From Haloferula helveola (GTDB taxonomy: Bacteria > Verrucomicrobiota > Verrucomicrobiia > Verrucomicrobiales > Akkermansiaceae): a stretch of 64,000 nucleotides of DNA. Below the pieces are notes generated by a model. It was given only the letters and a program-made list of their open reading frames with translations, was not told where the DNA came from and ran no database searches. The translations under genes were made by a program, and so were the position numbers. Where the stretch lies: assembly GCF_037076345.1 (NCBI RefSeq), contig NZ_AP024702.1, positions 620,001 to 684,000 of the forward strand, read 5' to 3'. Positions within the stretch are counted from its first letter, which is position 1, and every line of letters begins with the position of its first letter. Shown piece after piece: positions 61,585 to 64,000 of this stretch.

Positions 61585-62654
61585 AACGCCTCGCCCTTCC
61601 CATCGCCGCCCTCCTGCTCAGCCACTGCAGCACCGATCTGCCGCCCAGCGGTGAGACGCAGGCCGCGCTCAATCCCGCGAACGACTACGGTGGCGCCACC
61701 GGCGAGGCATCCTACGGCGACATCGCCCGCTTCATGGCCGGACGCCCCGTCCGCGCCGGCGCGGATCTCTCGGCCTTCCAGAAGAACTCCGGCGACTACC
61801 ACACGCATGCTCTCGAGCTCGACTACATCTGGCGCAAGATGGGCTCGAAGCGGAGCCTACGTCAGGCACAGTACTTCCACGACGACCTGCGTCCGCTCCT
61901 CGGTTCGCCCTCGACCGTCGTCTACCCGTTCGGAGGACCGGACATCCTCTACGCGTCGTCGATCTTCCCGCGCGCCTCGACCTACGTCCTGATCGGACTC
62001 GAGCCGGTCGGTTCGGTTCCCGACGTCTCCAGCAGCAATCCCCTGCCCTTCCTTTCCCGGATCTCCACCGTCATGGAGGAACCGATCCGGCACGGTTACT
62101 ACATCACCGCGGAAATGCGGAACGCGCCTTCGGTGACTCCGATCATGATGACCAGCATCGCGCTGATGGGCGGCGAGGTGCGGAACGTGCAGGCGATCTC
62201 CGCCGGCGGACGGTCCGGAGTGCAGATCGACTTCAGCTCGCCCTATGGCGGCAACAAGAAGGTCATCTACGTTTCGGCCGACCTGTCGAATTCCGGCTTC
62301 GGCGCGATCCGCGGCTGGCTCGACGGCTACTCGGGCGCCACCGGCTATTTCAAGGCGGCTTCCTACCTCCCGCACGACGGCTCCTTTTCGGGCATCCGCG
62401 ACTGGATGCTCGGCAATTGCCGCGCGATACTCCAGGACGACTCGGGGATCCCCTACCGCTACTACGACTCCAATAGCTGGGACGTCACGCTCCTCGGCAA
62501 CTACGAGCGCCCCATCCCGCTGTTCGCGAAGTGGAAGCAGCCCGATCTCGCCGCCGCCTACGATGCGGCAGGCCCGCGCGAAGAAATCCCCTTCGGCTCC
62601 GGCTATCACATGAAGATGCGCGACGCCAATTTCCAGGTCTGCAAGAGGAAGTAG
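61581..62654 (+). CDS. exported protein, probably lipoprotein, coupled to permease
   Basis: A 357-aa protein starting MKRLALPIAALLLSHCSTD; the cysteine at 16 after a hydrophobic run may be lipidated, although LSHC is not an ideal lipobox. The body is rich in Tyr, Ser and Gly, with YHTHALELDYIWRKMGSKRS, VVYPFGGPDILYASSIFPRA and MLGNCRAILQDDSGIPYRYY as striking parts. The stretch with FGGPDILYA recalls a family of exported proteins of unknown role found in Bacteroidota and Verrucomicrobiota. It is translationally coupled to the permease gene. No enzyme motif could be named. Confidence 0.75.
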   Translation: MKRLALPIAALLLSHCSTDLPPSGETQAALNPANDYGGATGEASYGDIARFMAGRPVRAGADLSAFQKNSGDYHTHALELDYIWRKMGSKRSLRQAQYFHDDLRPLLGSPSTVVYPFGGPDILYASSIFPRASTYVLIGLEPVGSVPDVSSSNPLPFLSRISTVMEEPIRHGYYITAEMRNAPSVTPIMMTSIALMGGEVRNVQAISAGGRSGVQIDFSSPYGGNKKVIYVSADLSNSGFGAIRGWLDGYSGATGYFKAASYLPHDGSFSGIRDWMLGNCRAILQDDSGIPYRYYDSNSWDVTLLGNYERPIPLFAKWKQPDLAAAYDAAGPREEIPFGSGYHMKMRDANFQVCKRK

Positions 62655-62659
62655 TCTGG

Positions 62660-62720
62660 ATGGACCGCGAGCTTCAGCTCGCCCCGGTGCCTCCGATGCG
62701 AGCTGAAGCTCGCGGTCCAT
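62660..62720. repeat. 61-bp inverted repeat, each arm itself a hairpin
   Basis: Perfect 23-bp arms (62660-62682 and 62698-62720) with a 15-nt centre. Each arm holds the small stem GCGAGCT-TC-AGCTCGC (or its complement) and a GGACC tail. Same design as the element at 48882-48949 but unrelated sequence. It begins 6 nt after one stop and ends at the edge of the convergent gene's stop. Confidence 0.88.
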
Positions 62721-63749
62721 TCAAACCACCCGCAGGAGCGGGCCGTCCTTCCAACTCCGCGAGAAGCCCAAGCGCGCGACCACCCGGCCTTCGTCGGGCC
62801 AGATGAACACCCGCTGTCCCGACGAACCGACGAGGGCGACCATCGATGACGGCTGGCTGCGCGAGATGCAGGCGCCTCGCCAGAATCCACTACTCTTCGG
62901 CGGATCGAGGGCGTCCTCGATTTCGATCGCGTTTCCGCCCGACGCACGGCGGTTCCGCCACACTCCCCCGCCGAACATGGCATTCGCGGAGGAAGGCCGA
63001 ATGACCTCACGGTAGGCCGAAGCCGGAATCCCCGCCGAGTCGCGCCCGCCAAGAAGCTCACCGATTGTCCGCCCCAACCGACCCAGCCCCGTAACGGTCA
63101 ACTCGGTACCCGTGGAAAGATAGAAGCGCCCCTTTGAATCGGACCGCCAGTCCGGGCTGCTCAGACCCACCGGCCTCATCACTGCCCGGTGTAGCAACTT
63201 CTCCAGCGTCTCGCCCCGTGCCACCGCCTTGCGATGCAGTAACTCTCCGAGAACCTCCCAGCACGCCGGACCATAGCGAAAGACCGACCCGGGCGAGTCC
63301 TGAAGCCGAAGCGCCAGCGCCGACTTGCCCTTGTCCGCCACCACCCGACGGTAAAGCGCTCCCGCGCCACCCTCGAGTCCCGCCGTCATCTGCAGCAGAT
63401 GGCTCACGCGGATCGACTCTTTCCCGCCGGCGCCCTGCCACTCGCCGAGAGTGTCCGCCGCCCGTTCATCGACACTCAACCACCCCTCACCGACCGCCTT
63501 GGCACAGGCCAGACCGGCGATCGCCTTGGTGATGCTCAATGCCGGACCGCGCTCATGCGTCCGCCACGATTTCCGCAGGCTTCCACCTTCCCATGCGCCC
63601 CAACCTTTGCAGCCGCCCCGCCGCACCACGGCGTCGGCACTTTCGAGAGTCTTTCGATCCCACTTCTGCGCGGAACCGCCCCCGCCGAACGGCACGCATC
63701 CGCCCACCAGTCCACCACCCGCCAGCACCAACCATTCGCGTCGCTTCAC
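62721..63749 (-). CDS. beta-lactamase-related serine hydrolase lipoprotein
   Basis: A 342-aa protein of the class C beta-lactamase/penicillin-binding protein fold. The GTG start at 63749 gives a signal peptide VKRREWLVLAGGGLVGGC with lipobox LVGGC (cysteine 18) and a twin-arginine-like front. The catalytic S-x-x-K is SITK in GPALSITKAIAGLACAKA. The usual Y-x-N is replaced by YGP in SVFRYGPACWEVLGELLH, and a final H-x-G/K-T-G is not clear. Segment HLLQMTAGLEGGAGA is conserved in such esterases. It may be an esterase or peptidase with changed active site. An upstream ATG at 63869 would give a 40-residue basic extension and is unlikely. Confidence 0.82.
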   Translation of the reverse strand: MKRREWLVLAGGGLVGGCVPFGGGGSAQKWDRKTLESADAVVRRGGCKGWGAWEGGSLRKSWRTHERGPALSITKAIAGLACAKAVGEGWLSVDERAADTLGEWQGAGGKESIRVSHLLQMTAGLEGGAGALYRRVVADKGKSALALRLQDSPGSVFRYGPACWEVLGELLHRKAVARGETLEKLLHRAVMRPVGLSSPDWRSDSKGRFYLSTGTELTVTGLGRLGRTIGELLGGRDSAGIPASAYREVIRPSSANAMFGGGVWRNRRASGGNAIEIEDALDPPKSSGFWRGACISRSQPSSMVALVGSSGQRVFIWPDEGRVVARLGFSRSWKDGPLLRVV

Positions 63750-63904
63750 ACCCCACCTTCTCACCCGGACCCACACCGTTGCGCAAGTACGGACGGCCCG
63801 CCCCGACGCACGTCGCCCCCGGCCCGTTGCGGACCGGAGGCTTTCGTTTGGACCTCGGGCGTGGCCCAAGTTCCGGGTTTTTTGTTTCCTCTGGGGGGAG
63901 AGTC
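63750..63904. other. intergenic region, nothing firm
   Basis: About 155 bp upstream of the serine hydrolase gene and downstream of the last partial gene. A T run (63883-63888) follows a poor GC stem; no convincing promoter or terminator was found. Confidence 0.4.
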
Positions 63905-64000
63905 TCAGGGAAGGGATGACTCGACTCGGAAGAACAACCTCGGCACACCCCCGGTCGGAACCAGGGCGGAGAAGGAGATCGACGGTGCGCCGGTCGAAGT
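63905..64000 (-). CDS. C-terminal end of a protein (5' part outside window)
   Basis: Read on the minus strand from the window edge, 31 codons end in TGA: the translated end contains PSISFSALVPTGGVPRLFFR followed by VESSLP. This hydrophobic/polar pattern with a terminal FFRVE is typical for the last strand of secreted beta-domain proteins of this group (compare KFYKIQV at the end of the protein at 53376). The remainder lies outside. Confidence 0.5.
   Translation of the reverse strand, partial: TSTGAPSISFSALVPTGGVPRLFFRVESSLP

Noticed and set aside
63539-63948. Overlapping short frames on both strands near the right edge
   Set aside because: Proline- and arginine-rich translations without motif; the serine hydrolase frame and the partial C-terminal frame explain the region better.

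Overview
The window is a high-GC, gene-dense chromosomal segment that looks like a member of the Verrucomicrobiota, most likely order Verrucomicrobiales (Akkermansia, Luteolibacter and Haloferula relatives). The clearest pointer is a minus-strand operon (40670-47993) whose five products match, in order and in recognisable sequence, the Akkermansia muciniphila Amuc_1102-Amuc_1098 locus, including a homologue of the outer-membrane protein Amuc_1100. DUF1552, DUF6807 (PmoA-type) and fused SGNH/dehydrogenase/cytochrome c proteins also fit the PVC superphylum. No tRNA, rRNA, CRISPR array, insertion sequence or prophage was seen.

Layout. 1-9267: exported polysaccharide-related proteins (DUF1552 fragment, GH2 beta-galactosidase with a LamG-like insertion, a helical-repeat protein, a GH20 hexosaminidase). 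9393-19227: an MscS-like channel, a RimK / desuccinylase-type / RimB set suggesting amino-acid tailoring of a protein, RecN, a TauE/SafE permease and a large periplasmic cytochrome c fusion. 19327-27177: aminotransferase, ECF sigma plus anti-sigma pair, a DUF6807-Gfo/Idh operon and a PhoD-like phosphatase. 27259-37083: housekeeping block (rpmB, ruvA with a coupled unknown gene, a solitary nuoA, gyrB-gyrA, rnd). 37150-48875: secreted protein, an in-frame dephospho-CoA kinase-Rho fusion, the pilMNOPQ-like/Amuc operon, aroD. 48973-64000: dinG, an LptF/LptG permease, a protein with a 31-copy hexanucleotide repeat, secreted calcium-motif and tail-fibre-like proteins, EVE protein, pcm, radical SAM, a seven-repeat propeller-like protein, an amino-acid permease with a coupled exported protein, and a serine hydrolase lipoprotein.

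How genes work together. The pilus-type operon encodes an actin-like PilM fused to PilN, a PilO-like bitopic protein (Amuc_1100 type), a protein in the PilP position, and a secretin: the parts of an envelope-spanning type IV pilus/type II secretion alignment complex. No motor ATPase or pilin gene is in the window. The operon ends in a strong hairpin that lies only 16 nt before the coaE-rho start codon, so the fusion gene is probably expressed by controlled read-through or from a promoter inside the secretin gene. Several genes have a good promoter whose predicted +1 falls on or next to the start codon, suggesting that leaderless transcripts are common. Long hairpin elements and a heptad repeat sit between convergent genes.
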